From: Raffaelea ambrosiae
Lineage: Eukaryota > Ascomycota > Sordariomycetes > Ophiostomatales > Ophiostomataceae
DNA length: 64,000 bases
Assembly: GCA_002778195.1 (NCBI GenBank)
Contig: PCDI01000018.1
Coordinates: 650,908 to 714,907, forward strand
Reading direction: 5' to 3'
This document shows, piece by piece, positions 51,048-62,980 of this stretch. A program made the translations under genes and the position numbers. Within the stretch, counting starts at the first letter, position 1, and each line of letters begins with the position of its first letter. The notes under the pieces were generated by a model. The model was not told the origin of the DNA. It did no database searches and was given only the letters and a program-made list of their open reading frames with translations.

Positions 51048-52293
51048 TTAAAACAGGAACAGCTGTGGAGTCATGATGAGAAGAACCGACACAAGCATCC
51101 AGGGAGGCACCAGAAGATTTTGCCGTAGTGCCATGGCACCAGACGTGGCCGCGACTGGCAAGGTGTCATTGACAAACGACGGTCCACACATTGTGTCCAC
51201 TTGCTGAGCCGCCGACTCATATGTGTTGGAGATCGGTTGTTTGCGGTCAGAGGAGACGGAGTGGTAGACGGCCATGGTCTGCTGGAGGCACCAGCTGCAG
51301 GACGGAATGGAACTTCCCGGCAGGGTGATGTTGAGCGGGAGGTAGTAAAAGTACACGTTGGAAGGCGTCGTCAGATTGGTGACGGCGTTGGCAAAGCAGT
51401 ACATGTCGGTGTCGGGGTCCTTGAGGCAGGTCGTCGTGTAGAGCGACTGGTAGGAGACCATGCCCAGGTAGGCCTGCACGACAATGGAGTTGCCCAGAGA
51501 GTAGTCGTCGCCGCAGTTGGCGGCGTCGGTCAGGTTGGTGGCCAGTCTTTTGAGGTAGCTGGCGCAGTAGGTGGAATTGGCGGCGCAGGACGCATCCAGC
51601 ACCCGCGTGATGCTCACAAGCGACTTTTCCGCTTCAAAGAAAGATCGCGAGCCCTTGGTTGTGTGTTAGCAAGACGGACATGGAATACGCAGTTATCTCA
51701 GCAAGAATCATCCTTACCTGCAGAAGCATCGAAAAGGGATAACACTGCTTGAATGTAGGGCTCGTGAGAAAGTTATTGATAAAGGTCGGGCAGGCGCTGT
51801 TCCCGCTCGAAAAGTTGGATGCCAGGCTGCTGTCGAACGGACTCGGCAGTGCACTGGCCGTGGTGGTCCTGGAGGCCGATGCTGTGACGGTCGTCCCGGT
51901 TGTCATGGCAGTTGTTGCTGTCGAGCCGGCATTGGCGCGGCGGAGAAGCTCGTCTTCGAGACTTTCCTCAATGATATCCTCTTCCGCCACAAAATTCCAT
52001 TGCCCGTTGTTCATGATGGGCGTCCGGTTGTCAAGGACCAGAGTCTCCTCGGGCTCAAAAGGCTGTGTCATTATCGCGAGCGGCGCGGCAGCATCGAGCG
52101 GCTCGGAGGCAGCAGCCACCGGCAGCAAAAGAGCGACCACAAAGCATGATAACGCCACGAGGAGTGCTGAGCTGCGCCAAGGCTGTATTATCCGTGGTTT
52201 GTGCTGGAGAGCGGCGGGGGCAGTCACAGTCCGGCGAAGGATCGGCGCTCGGTAGGATTGTGCAGCCAGTGGCGGGGCTGTCGATCCCATCAT
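51048..52293 (-). CDS. DUF7729-type secreted, probably GPI-anchored protein
   Basis: Exons 51718-52293 and 51048-51653 give 393 residues. The 64-nt intron (GTAAGG..CCAAG, CTAAC branch) joins PFSMLLQ to GSRSFFEAEKSL. The first in-frame ATG after the upstream stop is used; it is directly followed by a second ATG. A hydrophobic stretch at residues 41-62 (SSALLVALSCFVVALLLPVAAA) is a signal anchor or a late signal peptide. A Thr/Ser-rich linker follows. The conserved domain is Cys-rich: CPTFINNFLTSPTFKQCYPFSMLL, LDASCAANSTYCASYL, NCGDDY, CLKDPDTDMYCFANAV, YFYYLPLNITLPG, SCSWCLQQTM. The C-terminal hydrophobic tail (LLVPPWMLVSVLLIM) suggests GPI anchoring. The domain is known in fungi as a domain of unknown function; a cell-surface role is inferred. 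Confidence 0.8.
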
Positions 52294-55200
52294 TTTGTTT
52301 CGTGTCTCAACGGCAAGAACTTGGGATGCAGGAACCAGGAGAGAACATTTACTCGACGGGAGGAGAATGCCGGTCGTGCAACAAAGAAAAGAAAAGAAAA
52401 AGAGAGAGACGAAGGGGGTGATGAGTAGTTGGTGGTGGGTGATAAGGGAGAGCAAAAGTCCTCACGATTATGGAGGTGGTGCTTAGACGTGCAAAAGGGA
52501 GAAATCCAGCGGGCTGTTGGGAGTCGAAAGGACGGAATACACACTGTAAGACAGCGAAGGCCGAAATCGAGAAAAAACAATCGCAGCTCGATCGCAGGCC
52601 GTCAGAAGTTTCAAAAGAGTGTCGTCGTCTTTGGCGGTGGTGAAACAATCGTCGGTTGGTTTCGCAATGATGAGGAGTGTTCCTCGTTTCAATTATTACT
52701 CGGGTTCGTTTTTGTTCGCTCCTCTTGCGCTTCTTCTTTCCTTCCTTGGGTTTTCCTGTTTCGTTTCCTGTTCGTCTCGCTTCTCCTGTTCGGTCGTTGT
52801 CACGCTTGGCGTTTTGTTTGCGTTGATTGAGTCAGTCAATGCTCTGTTCTGTTCAAGCACGGCAGCTGTCCTATTATATGGGACACCTCAGTAAGAGCAG
52901 CCGAATTCCGGATTGTTCTGTTGACGCGGACTGAATATGGGTTCTCGCAAGTGGACCGAATGAGCCAATCTGGGTAAATGGAGGGCGGTTTATATATATG
53001 ATAATGCCGCGGGTCGATGTATGGCTCGCGGCCAAGGTCAACCACAGCCAGAAAACGGGAGGACAGGCTTTGCTGCGGGGCTCTGCTGACAGGCCAAGGA
53101 AAAGAAAATAGAGACGGCTAGATCTGGACGAGGGCAGAAGAAAAGATGGGATGGAAGGGTGGGAATATTGGGTGTTATTGCTTGCGGGATATTAGACGAA
53201 GGCTGTCCTTCGACATGGCGGCTGCAACGATGACCAACAGTGAAGGGCTAGAAAGAAAAGGAGGGTGAGACGGTGGAGGGCGCGTGCAAGGCTCGAGGCG
53301 AACGTGAGTATGTATGTCTTTGAATAATGAGAAAGAAGGAAGAAAGGAAGAAAAGAAAAGAAAAGAAATAACTACTAGTTGACCAAGAGGACACCCAAGA
53401 GGGAGAACCCAAGAAAAGAAACGGCTTCCGGGGGTGGTCCACCACCATGGAATAGAAGCTTGCGGACCCATTGAGTGACCGAAAGGAAGAGCGCCTACAA
53501 GTCACATCTGGGCTAGAAGCATCCATTAGAGATGGAGAATGGGGGGGGTCTGGTAGGAAAACAAACAACGGTAGGGTAGACAGGGGGTGGGTGGTCCAGA
53601 AGCGTTGGTGCCAATACGACGGAAAGGAACAGGGGTCGAGCAGATGGGCCTCGAGGTTCATACCGCGTACTAAGACAACATACGGTGTAGTGCAGGCAGT
53701 TGACTTACCGAGACGGGAAATGGAGGCGGTGGTCAATGCTCTTGGGAGGTAAGGGAGCCGCCTCCCATTACTGGTTCTGTTGGCCTGTCAGGCGGCCAAG
53801 AGCTGCCAAGCGGGTAGGCCATCAGGCGTGGAAATAGCTGTGCTTGTAAGTCGAGGAGACGGGAAAGGGAGGAAAATGCGAGTACATGCAAAGTACATAG
53901 TAGTATGGATCTGTGAAAAGATGCAGCTGTGCACGCATGGCAGTGGCGAGAGCACAACCTACATAGTTAGTACACATTTCACAACAACAAACACGCAAGA
54001 GCTCTCGTGGATTGCCATCCATCCAGCAGTGGTGGAACACACTTGCAGACGCAGGAGGCAGTCCAGCCGTCACAGCACACGATGCCTGTCCAGGGAACCC
54101 CCCGGGTGGTCCAGGCCAGAAGTCCGCCAGATGACTCCCATGGCAGGGAGATGTGTGCAGGGATGGAATCCAACGGCTGCAGCTACTGCGTGGTAGAGAG
54201 CCAGGGTGGTCGGGCAAGTGCCCCGTGGTGGAGACGATGCAGCAATTGGCGATGGACTATTGGCTTGGGCCAATAGCTCTTGGGGTGGTCCTGTGTGTAT
54301 TCGGAGTGTCCTCCTGCCCTGCGCGGGCCCTGAGGGTCCTGCGTGTCCAGCAAGTGCGGCGCGCGCTTTGCGGATGCTCGTTCTGACCTGGCTCGCGGAG
54401 GTTAGCGATGTGGTAGTGTGGCCGGTGGAGTATGAGTCCATTATCTTACCCTTCCAGGAGGTCAGATATTATTATTATTAGTTACCTCGCCATTCTCTGC
54501 GGAGAGGCGACGCAAGGACCAGCGACTAAAATCCAATATTGGTATTTTGGGTGTCTTTGGGTGTCTTTGGCTACTTCTGGCTGTATCTGGTCGTATTTGA
54601 GGGTTGTGCTTCGCTTTCTTTTGGGAAAGGCACCACCACCACCGACACCCACCCTCAGGCACAAGCCACAAGGCTCTTTCTGTGCAAGGCATAGCTTGGT
54701 GCCCTGTGTGGTGGGCAACGCGTCATCTGTTTTCGGCGGAGAGATGGGCGACTGGACTGATCACCACGAGTGTCCGCACACCGAAGAGCCGGACCGACTT
54801 TGAAAGACCCAAAGTCTACATAGTAAAGGCCAGAGAATCTATTCGCACTCGTAGGCACTTCCCTCCTGCAGGTCTGCTGGCCAGAGGGGCGGAGTTGGCA
54901 ACCATCTGCTGGGGAGCGGAGAGTTAGCGCAATATGGACAAACTGGCGGACGTGGATGTGGAAGACACTGCATGCTCGCCTCGTTACTCGTACAGCTCAT
55001 CGTGCATGGTGTGCGCATGGTATGTGCACAACGTGCGTGCGCTGTGCAGCTGAGGCCAAGCCTGGGGCTGGTACAAACAGAGACAGCAATGTGCGAATGC
55101 ATAAGTTGTGCCTTTTCTCTCCTGTGCCTGTGCGTGCACATGGCATTCATGCTGTGTTTGGCGAAATTGGCTGTGGGCACGGAAGAGAGACCCATCCGAC

Positions 55201-55443
55201 GCCCCAAGGAAACCAGAGTCCCCAAAAAAGGGTGAATGCTTTGTACCTGACGGTTGGGTATGCAGGAACAGGCACGAAAAAGAATACCCCCAACTAGAAC
55301 ACCCCCAATCTGCCCGCACTTCTCCCCCTCATTGCACTAATCAAAGGCACAAGAACCACAAAAAAGCAAATAAGTGGCGGGAGAATATAGACGAGAAATT
55401 GAGTGATCTTAATGTTCTTTGTTCATTTTGGTGTTTGATGGTC

Positions 55444-55471
55444 TGGCGTTTTTGGCGTCTTTGGCGTCTTG
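55444..55471. repeat. 9-bp minisatellite, GGCGTCTTT unit
   Basis: Three tandem copies of GGCGTCTTT with single-base variants. Confidence 0.75.
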
Positions 55472-56053
55472 GGTGGTTTACATGTCTTGCCTTTTGCAAA
55501 ATCCTTGTGAAATTGGCCTCTGTTTCTACAGCATATACCATTCTGCCAAAGCTAGCCGTCATTCGAGGAAAGCGCAACCGCCCTACCTTCCGTGCCTGGC
55601 ACTTGCCCGGGTAGGATTTTCGCCAATTATCGTACTACTATGTATGTATGGTACTCGTAGAGCGCAATCCTGTGCCGCATTGACCTCTTCCAAGGAAGGA
55701 GCGATGGTCTGCTTGCTTTCTCTGTCTGCGTGTGCGTGCTTTTTGGGGGGGGGGGCGGTTCTTTTTTTCCCTTCCGGCCCTAACAGAGCCTTCTGCAGGG
55801 GGTTGGTTTACGTGGTCTGGACCTGTGGTCTTTGTCTTGGACACGTTCGAGTGCCTTACCAAACTCGTACTATCACATAGCAGCAAGATACCACCGTACT
55901 CGTACCCTCCTCCATCGTGTGTGCATAATAAACCCCACCACCCACATGTCTTGAAGTGGATCTCTAATTCAGGAACCCGCAAACGAGGAAATGAGCAAAA
56001 GCAATGGCAAGCAAAACAAAGGGCCACAGAGGACGGATGCGCACACACACACA

Positions 56054-56076
56054 CCCCCCCCCCCCCAAAAAAAAAA
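56054..56076. repeat. C13-A10 homopolymer pair
   Basis: A run of 13 C is directly followed by 10 A, preceded by a CA dinucleotide repeat. Confidence 0.85.
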
Positions 56077-57766
56077 CCGGCGCATCCAACCAGAGGACGG
56101 GAAAAGTACAGGTACAGGCGGCAAGCTGTGTCAGCAATACTTTCCCTGTGTGCCGTAGAGTCGGACTGGCAGGGAAATGAGTATCATTAACTATGTATTA
56201 TGTAAGAGGGAGAAAGGAGAGCTCTGCCAGCCAATCAGAGCGAGCCACTGTAGACTTTTGGCTGTAATACTATAACTAGTGCATAGTGGAATTACGAGAA
56301 CGCCAAAGGCGACAGAAGCAAACAAACAAACAAACAAAAAAGAGACACATATCTCGCCATGTTAAGACACAAACCCACTGAAAGAAAACCGTTCTCGCCC
56401 GGCGCCGCCGCCGTCGCCCGCCAGAGACGGGTACCTGCATCCGTGCCTGGTCCCTGTTTTCCACTGCAGTGCGACCAAGGACGGACTCCATTTTTGGTGG
56501 TGGTGTCTGGGTGCGTGCATTCGCCTATCGTGTACTCCCTCGTATTGTCCCACGAGCGCACTGACGGAAGATGCGTGCAAATAAAAGGTAAAAAAAATAA
56601 AGAAACAAAGAAGTAAAGAAATAAAATTCAAAGACACGCCGGGAGCAAGAGGAATGCGGGTGTGGACACGCTCGCACAAAGACGGACCTCCTCAAAAACG
56701 GGCACGACAAATCTCTATTATGGGCTGAGCCTGTTTCTCTCGAAATTATGGTCGCTGCTTTTCTTCCCCGTTTTTGTGGCCACACAGAGACCCGACTCTT
56801 GGGTGCTGCCTTGGGGTTGCGCTCGCGAAAAGGGGCAGTGGCCGCAGTTGCTCGGGGCAAACGAGTGGTATTGCTCGTATCTTACGGGGCGGGTGTAACA
56901 CTCCCCCTCCCCCCCCCCCAAGCTATTTTCAGGCATATTCTACGCTTCGCACACAGGAGAAGCGCTTCCGCGAGAGGGGCCGTGTCCGTGTATTGTTCGA
57001 TAGCCCACCGCGCCGCCAGGCCGTGTCTGTACGAGTACAACGTATTACTCGTACGCCATAGCGTTCTATGGCGTGTTGACGTTGTGATGGTGTCGACAGA
57101 TGGGTAGCAATAGCTCGTATGCTGCTTTTCTACTGAGAAGCCTCTAACGCGGAAAAGAGAAAGTGAGTCAACAGGTGCGGCTTCCAGGATTGCTGACACT
57201 GCGAAAATGCGCGCTTGCCTGAACGCTCCCTCGACACGCCAGCGGCGCCATTGTCGGTCGGTCTTGGATAGCTTCCAGCACTGGTCGTGGCTGCTCTCGG
57301 TTGGTCCGGTCGACTGGCCCTTGGACGGACCCTGAACGGTCTTGAGCGGCCTAGGCCTTTTCCCAATGTTTTGGTTCCCTGGGGGGACTCTCTCTTTCGC
57401 ACAGATGGGCACTTCCGTGTTTATCATTTCCCTGCTTAGTTTAGCTTTGCCGCCGCCAAAAATGCCGATCTGGAAATGTTCTCGAGTGCCTTGTTCTCGC
57501 GAGCAGGCATGCCTTTCATCCCTCAATGTAACGTGAGCATTTCGAGTAAAGATCAACATACATTGTAAGAAGACAGGGGACGAAGCAAAGTTGTACGAGA
57601 AATGAAATTTAGCGTACATGGAAACAGACCAGTGGGCATCGTGAACAGCGTGTTGTACAAAGCAGACAGCTGGAAAGCGTTATTTAGTTTTATATTTGTA
57701 TATACATATATACATATAGGTCCAGTTTGCGCAGTCCTTGTTTCGCCGTGTTCTTGTCTTGTTCTC

Positions 57767-60700
57767 TCAAGCATATTCACTCCGGTCCGTCCACCGCGGC
57801 TGCAGCTGCGCAGCCAACTCATCGCCCACCGACAACGACGTCTCGTAGGCACCGCCGTAATTCACCACCGCCACCCGGTCCAGCTTCGCTCCGGCATCCG
57901 TCATAGCCCACAGGCTGATGGCCAAGGTGTTTTTCGTCGTGGTCGATTTCCCACGGCCCACGTTCAAGATCCCCGGAGGCACGGGGAACCGCGTCTGCGG
58001 CCCCAGGTGGGACACGTACTTGCCGTACTGGTAGCCGTTGATCCACAGCTGCACACGTGCGGCCACCGGTGCACTTTCGCTGCCGTTTGTGGCAGCCACG
58101 GCCGAGAGTTCAATCCCCAGCGGGACGTCCAGACCAGCCGGGATATTCAGCGATGGAAAGGTCGCCACGTAAAACCGTACGCCCGCCGTGTCCAGCCCGT
58201 CAAAGGGACTGCTGGTTTTGGCAAACGCCGGGTCTCCCGCGACATCAAACCCGGGCAGATGCCACCCCAGACGCTCGGCATGCAGGCCGCCTTCGTTCAT
58301 CGGACCGCGGATCGGGTCAAGAATGCGAGCGGTGCTGGCACCGCCTCCAGCAGGACCGGCCAGTTTCCAAGACGTGAAACCGTGTGCATCGGCGTCATCG
58401 CCACCATCTTGGTTGTACATAAGTTCAGCGCCCAGTAATCCTCGTGGGTTGTTCAGGCCGTGGGCCGTAGATGTCTCGTCGTGTCCGTGGTAGTCGACGA
58501 GCACAGTCAGGACGTTGGACGAACTGTTCTGCTGTGCCAGAACCGTCTCCGGAATCGCCAACAGGGCCGACGATGTTGTCTGCGTTGCGTTGCCGATTTG
58601 ACCCCCAAGCAGGTGACCATTAAGCCAGGCCGTCCATCCAAACCCCAAGCCTCCCGAGGCGGTGATGTTGACGGCCGTAGGTTTGCCCGTGCTGTTGCTG
58701 CCGCTGCCAAAGCGACCGCGGTAGATTTTGGCACCGGCATAGAAGCCATAGTCGGAGCTGAACAGAACCGGCAGCGTCAGCGGTGCCACAGGACTGCTTG
58801 TGGTGGTCTTGTTGCAGACCGTCCAGCGGGTGTCGTCGTAGTCGGACAGCCTCTCTGGCAGCCCATCTGCAGTGTACCACTGGACGGCACCCGGTTCCAT
58901 CGAGGGAAGTTTGACGCGTGCCAGCTGGTCGCTGCCGCCGCCGGAGATGTTGGCCCGGTAGGCACCGTAGGCCGTCTTCGTAGCCGCAAAAGCCTTCCCA
59001 TTCCATTCAATCGTTTGTATTGTGCTGCTTTTGCCGCTTCTGCTGTCAGAGCCACTGCCAACAAACGCTTCAATGGTTGTGGCTCCGTCGCTGTCGCCCT
59101 GGATGTGCAAGATCCGTTTGGTCCAGTCGACCGACGCAGACCGGACCAGATACGGGCCGAGAACAAACAGGCGGTCCTTTGCGTCTGTCTGCGCAACCGT
59201 CTCGCCGCTGTGCGGCGCCCAGAAACGCCATGCGGCAGGCTGGTCGAGGAGGTAGACGAGCACGTTGTTGGAAAAGAGAACGGCCGTTGTGCCGGAACCT
59301 TGCACGTACGTGAATTTTTGGATGGCCGACGTCGACGATGACGTCGAAGATGCCACCTTCGAGCGGCCGTACACCTGGTACGTCAAAGAGTGAGAGGAAC
59401 GGCTGTCCCGGAACGCAAATTCGCCTGTCTGGCCCTCGCGCAGATAAAAGACCAGGACGTCCTGGTCACCGAAAGTGCCCGTTGTGGCGACGTCTGGCGA
59501 TGCGTACAACAGGCTGCGGTTTTGGGAGCCGTCGCCCAGCATGTAGTCCGTGACGAGAATCTTGCTCTGCCGGCCATAGAGCTCAACGTTGGGCACGACC
59601 ACAGCACCAGCACTGGTATTTAGTGTGACCGATGCTGACACGTTGTCTCGAGACGGTGTGGTGGTCTGCTGGATGACAGTGAACGTCGTGCCCGTGTCCG
59701 GGTTGCGAAGAACCCAGCTGAACAGTGCCGTCGACGAGAGATGAAACCCGGTTCCATTGCCAACAACCTCCGTCTTGAGCAGGGCGGGCGAGGTGGTGGC
59801 AAACAGGTTGACCAGCTTGGTCTGGAAGAGCTTGGTGGTCTGTTGACGAGTTTCGCTCAAGGGCGCACTGCTCGGGTTAGATTCGAATTACGCGGTATTC
59901 GCTGTTTGCGTTTTTTTTTCTTCTTTTCTTCTTACCTGTAGTCGTAGCTTGTGTAAACAACAGGAGCCGCAGCTGCAAAAGAGTCAGTGCCGCTCTCGGA
60001 AAATAAACATGTCTGATAACATACAATGTCCCCAATTAGTACCACCAAATGTCATGTAAATGTTTTGCGATGTCGTTCGTTGTCCGAGATTATTCTTTGA
60101 AACATAGAAAAATTAGTCCTAATTTCTTTCACATTCCTGTTTATAGTAAGAATATTTGATGTGCAATTTTACCTTGTAATAAACATCTGCAAATTCTGGC
60201 GAGAGTTCCGTTGAGCACTAAACAGTTAGCTGTGCTCTTCGTCGATTCCAAACATCTTCGCATACCTGGTCGTAGAAGCCCGTGGCCCCCCATGCGGAAA
60301 ACCATCCGCCCTCGAATTCGGGCAGGGATACCGGCTGTGTCGGTGCTGCTGTCTGAAACCACTGATGATAGGTGCGGACGACGCTGAATCCGACATCGGG
60401 GTCGGTGCATTCTAGCCCGCCAGGGTAACTGTCCAAGCCATAGACATCGACAGCACCACCGACATTTTGGTAGTCGGTAGACCACGAGATGGAACGCATT
60501 CCCTTTTCGTTACTGGTGGATGGGACGACCATGCCAGCGTCGTGAAATGCAGCCTCGAGCTGTTCCATGTACACAACTAAGGTGTTGTTGGCAGAGTGTT
60601 GTGTTTCTTGGAGCTCGTTCTCAACTTGATAGAGGATGACGGGCTGTTTGGTCAGCAAATCCGGTCCAAAAGACCCCTGTTTTTTGCGTCTGTGCTTTCA

Positions 60701-61590
60701 TATCTCGACAAAATGATGATAGGTCAATAGTTCAGCTTACACCTCCGTTCGTGATTTGATTTTTTGCAATGATTTTGCCAATAGCCGAACTGAGTCGTTA
60801 GCCATGATGCCCACAAAGAAAGACAAAAAAAAAACTTCCGTATAGAAAACCCCTTACATCCAGGGCAACCACGCCTTGTGGTACGCATCATCGCTCGTTC
60901 GGAGCTCGCCCATGCTGCCGTCCGAACCCCAGAGGGCCAGACCACCGCCATTGGTTTCTGCCTGGTATTGCGATTGGTCTCGTCAGACTGGGAAGCAAAC
61001 TCAACCCGGGTTGAAACCCGGACTTAGAGAAAATGGAAAGCGCACATTACAGTATGGCCCTGGACGGGCAATAACCCAGAGTCCCGCTTCCTTGGCAGCA
61101 TCGAGAAGGCGCTGAACGTCTTTTCCTGGGCTCTCAAAATCAAACACGCCAGGCAAGGCTGAGTGGTATGACCAGAAAAAGTAGATGCTACAGACAATTG
61201 CAAGCCGCCGAGTCAGCCAGCGAGCGGGTGGTTTTGAACAATGGACAAATACAGAGCTTTAATAAAAAAGGTATTAGATAGATACCTGACGGCATTGAAG
61301 CCATTGGCTTTGATTTTTTGAAATACGTCCTAATGGTCAGCAATGGTTGAAGACTGTAGCGACGAAGGAGGCTCGAAAAAAAAGCCACATACTGTCCACA
61401 GGTCCGGGACCGGTAACCGTTGATAGTGGAACTCGGCGGACTGGATGAAAACTCGCGTGCCATTGATTTTCAGGCTGAATTTGTCCCAGGTAACCAAGTC
61501 TTTGGCGGCTACTTCGGTAGCTGCGACACTGCCAAAGACAGCCAGGAAGACCAGCATTGGCCACAACAGAAACATGGCTGACGGAAACAT
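57767..61590 (-). CDS. Secreted GH35 beta-galactosidase
   Basis: Ten exons rebuilt by hand: 61393-61590, 61286-61329, 61046-61187, 60858-60961, 60741-60789, 60266-60643, 60173-60217, 60025-60094, 59936-59972 and 57767-59867, giving 1055 residues, close to about 1000 for fungal LacA. All joins keep the frame; one donor is GTGCGC. A signal peptide spans residues 1-24. The barrel contains SAEFHYQRLPVPDLW, DVFQKIKANGFNAV, ARPGPYCNAE, QVENE with acid/base E189, PEFEGGW with nucleophile E288, and FGGTNWG. The rest should hold the fungal all-beta domains, ending in jelly-roll folds. It would cleave terminal beta-galactosyl residues from plant wall glycans or lactose outside the cell. The Cys in GPYCN replaces the usual Ile. 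Some of the small exons rest on motif matching only. Confidence 0.9.
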
Positions 61591-61822
61591 TGCAGATACG
61601 GCCAAGCAACCCTCATGGAGGTAACAAATTACTATGTGTCGTGCACCACGGATTCCTCCGATCCTTTTGAAATGTGGGATTTTGTAGGCAGCATGAGGTT
61701 ACTTAAATAATAATAGTCCAAATCGCCAATATGGAAATACGGTGTAGACCGGCGCGGCTCTTTGGCGAGAAGGCCGAAACGTGGTCCGACAAGCCGGCAA
61801 TTTATTCGTACAGAGAATAGCC

Positions 61823-61952
61823 ATCCTCGTGCCAGGATCCCATTTTGTTTTCGGCTCGAAAAACCGCCGCCCGGAGGGGAAGCTCACCATTGAGTCCCCT
61901 TCGCGGTTTTTTGACCCGAAAACAAATGGGGCCCTGGCACGAGTAGTAGGAT
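61823..61952. mobile_element. Long near-perfect hairpin, MITE-like
   Basis: CTCGTGCCAGG..CCCATTT..GTTTTCGG at 61826-61854 is mirrored as its reverse complement at about 61914-61943, with few mismatches. The complementarity continues through AAAAACCGC and the GGGGA/TCCCC block to a loop of about 4 bases near 61894. The whole 130-bp element folds back on itself. It has no coding capacity. A miniature inverted-repeat element or a small-RNA hairpin are both possible; no target-site duplication was established. Confidence 0.6.
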
Positions 61953-62861
61953 TTTTGGTGGATCTTGCCGTGGATCCAGGTATGGACAGCGGAAGAAGAT
62001 ACCCCAAGAGTAGAAAGAGGAGAGAATACAACGTGACAGAGGGGGAGAGAGCACGCAATGGAGAACACATTTGCCAATAACCGTTTGTCGGTTGCCATTC
62101 CAGGACGGCCTTCAGGCCAGGCCAACTTCATTCGCCACTTTACCTGGTTTCCTTTTACACTTTCAGGTGCTCACATGAGCCGACGTATATCTGCATGGGT
62201 ACCCCATGACATGCAAAGGGAGAAGGGCCGAGAAGACTGGTGGGTTCACCGTTGGTGCGTGAGGATGTTCACAGCCTTGGATGTGCAGATACGCGTGCAC
62301 AGGGCGCAGGTATGCGATTATACATAGGAGAATGTCTGCTTATTGGCAATGTCGGAACACAGCCCTCCGACTTTGGCACTCTGGCTGGGTTTTATGGCAT
62401 GAGTCCCCGTAATTTCCGTAGGTCTGCAGACAGGCCAGTTCCTGGTTCGTGGTGGTCTGGCTGTTGTGGCTGGGCTGGTTCTTTTCTGTGGGTTGACTGG
62501 GTTGACTGATTTGCGTGGTTTGGCATGGAGTCTGCTCGACACGCTCGACAAGGACCAGGCTGTCCGCGGCAGACACTTGTTCGCCATCACCCCAAGGAGA
62601 GCTGCCGCCATTGGTGGAAATGTGGAAATTGCGACAAGATCGCGAACCGGACTTTGCCAACGGTTGTGCGATAAGTTGGAAGGATTCTTCATTAGAAGTA
62701 ACTCCCTTTACCAGCTAAGCCTCATTTGCTGGAGATCAAGTGAAAATAAAACAGAGGCCAGCAGATTGGCGAAGAATGTAAGATGATTGTAAAGAGACAG
62801 AATGGGGGCCTCTTTAAGAAAATAAGGAGATCAATTTAGGAGACCGTGGACAGGCCAGGTC

Positions 62862-62882
62862 CGCGAGATCCCAGATCTCGCG
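62862..62882. repeat. Perfect 9-bp stem hairpin
   Basis: CGCGAGATC at 62862-62870 and GATCTCGCG at 62874-62882 are perfect inverse complements around loop CCA. Confidence 0.85.
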
Positions 62883-62912
62883 TTGGTTGTGCTTTGGTTT
62901 GCCAGCTGGAAT

Positions 62913-62980
62913 GCACCAAAGCACCAAAGCACCAATGCACTATTGCATTACTGCATTATTGCACTATTGCACTATTGCAC
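62913..62980. repeat. 8-bp tandem array, GCACCAAA to GCACTATT
   Basis: Eight and a half head-to-tail octamers start as GCACCAAA (two copies), change through GCACCAAT, and continue as GCACTATT or GCATTATT variants. An inverted copy (GTGCTTTGGT) lies at 62889-62898. Confidence 0.85.

Larger units (their letters stand above)
52294..57766. other. 5.5 kb intergenic region without recognised genes
   Basis: This lies between the DUF7729 ATG and the beta-galactosidase stop. The first part should hold the DUF7729 promoter (pyrimidine-rich in its sense) and the last part the beta-galactosidase 3' UTR. The stretch contains five TACATAGT and five TACGAGTA octamers, short tandem repeats at 54547-54570 (TTTGGGTGTC) and 55444-55471 (GGCGTCTTT), and a C13-A10 tract at 56054-56076. 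Frames of up to 245 codons have no recognisable content. Confidence 0.55.
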
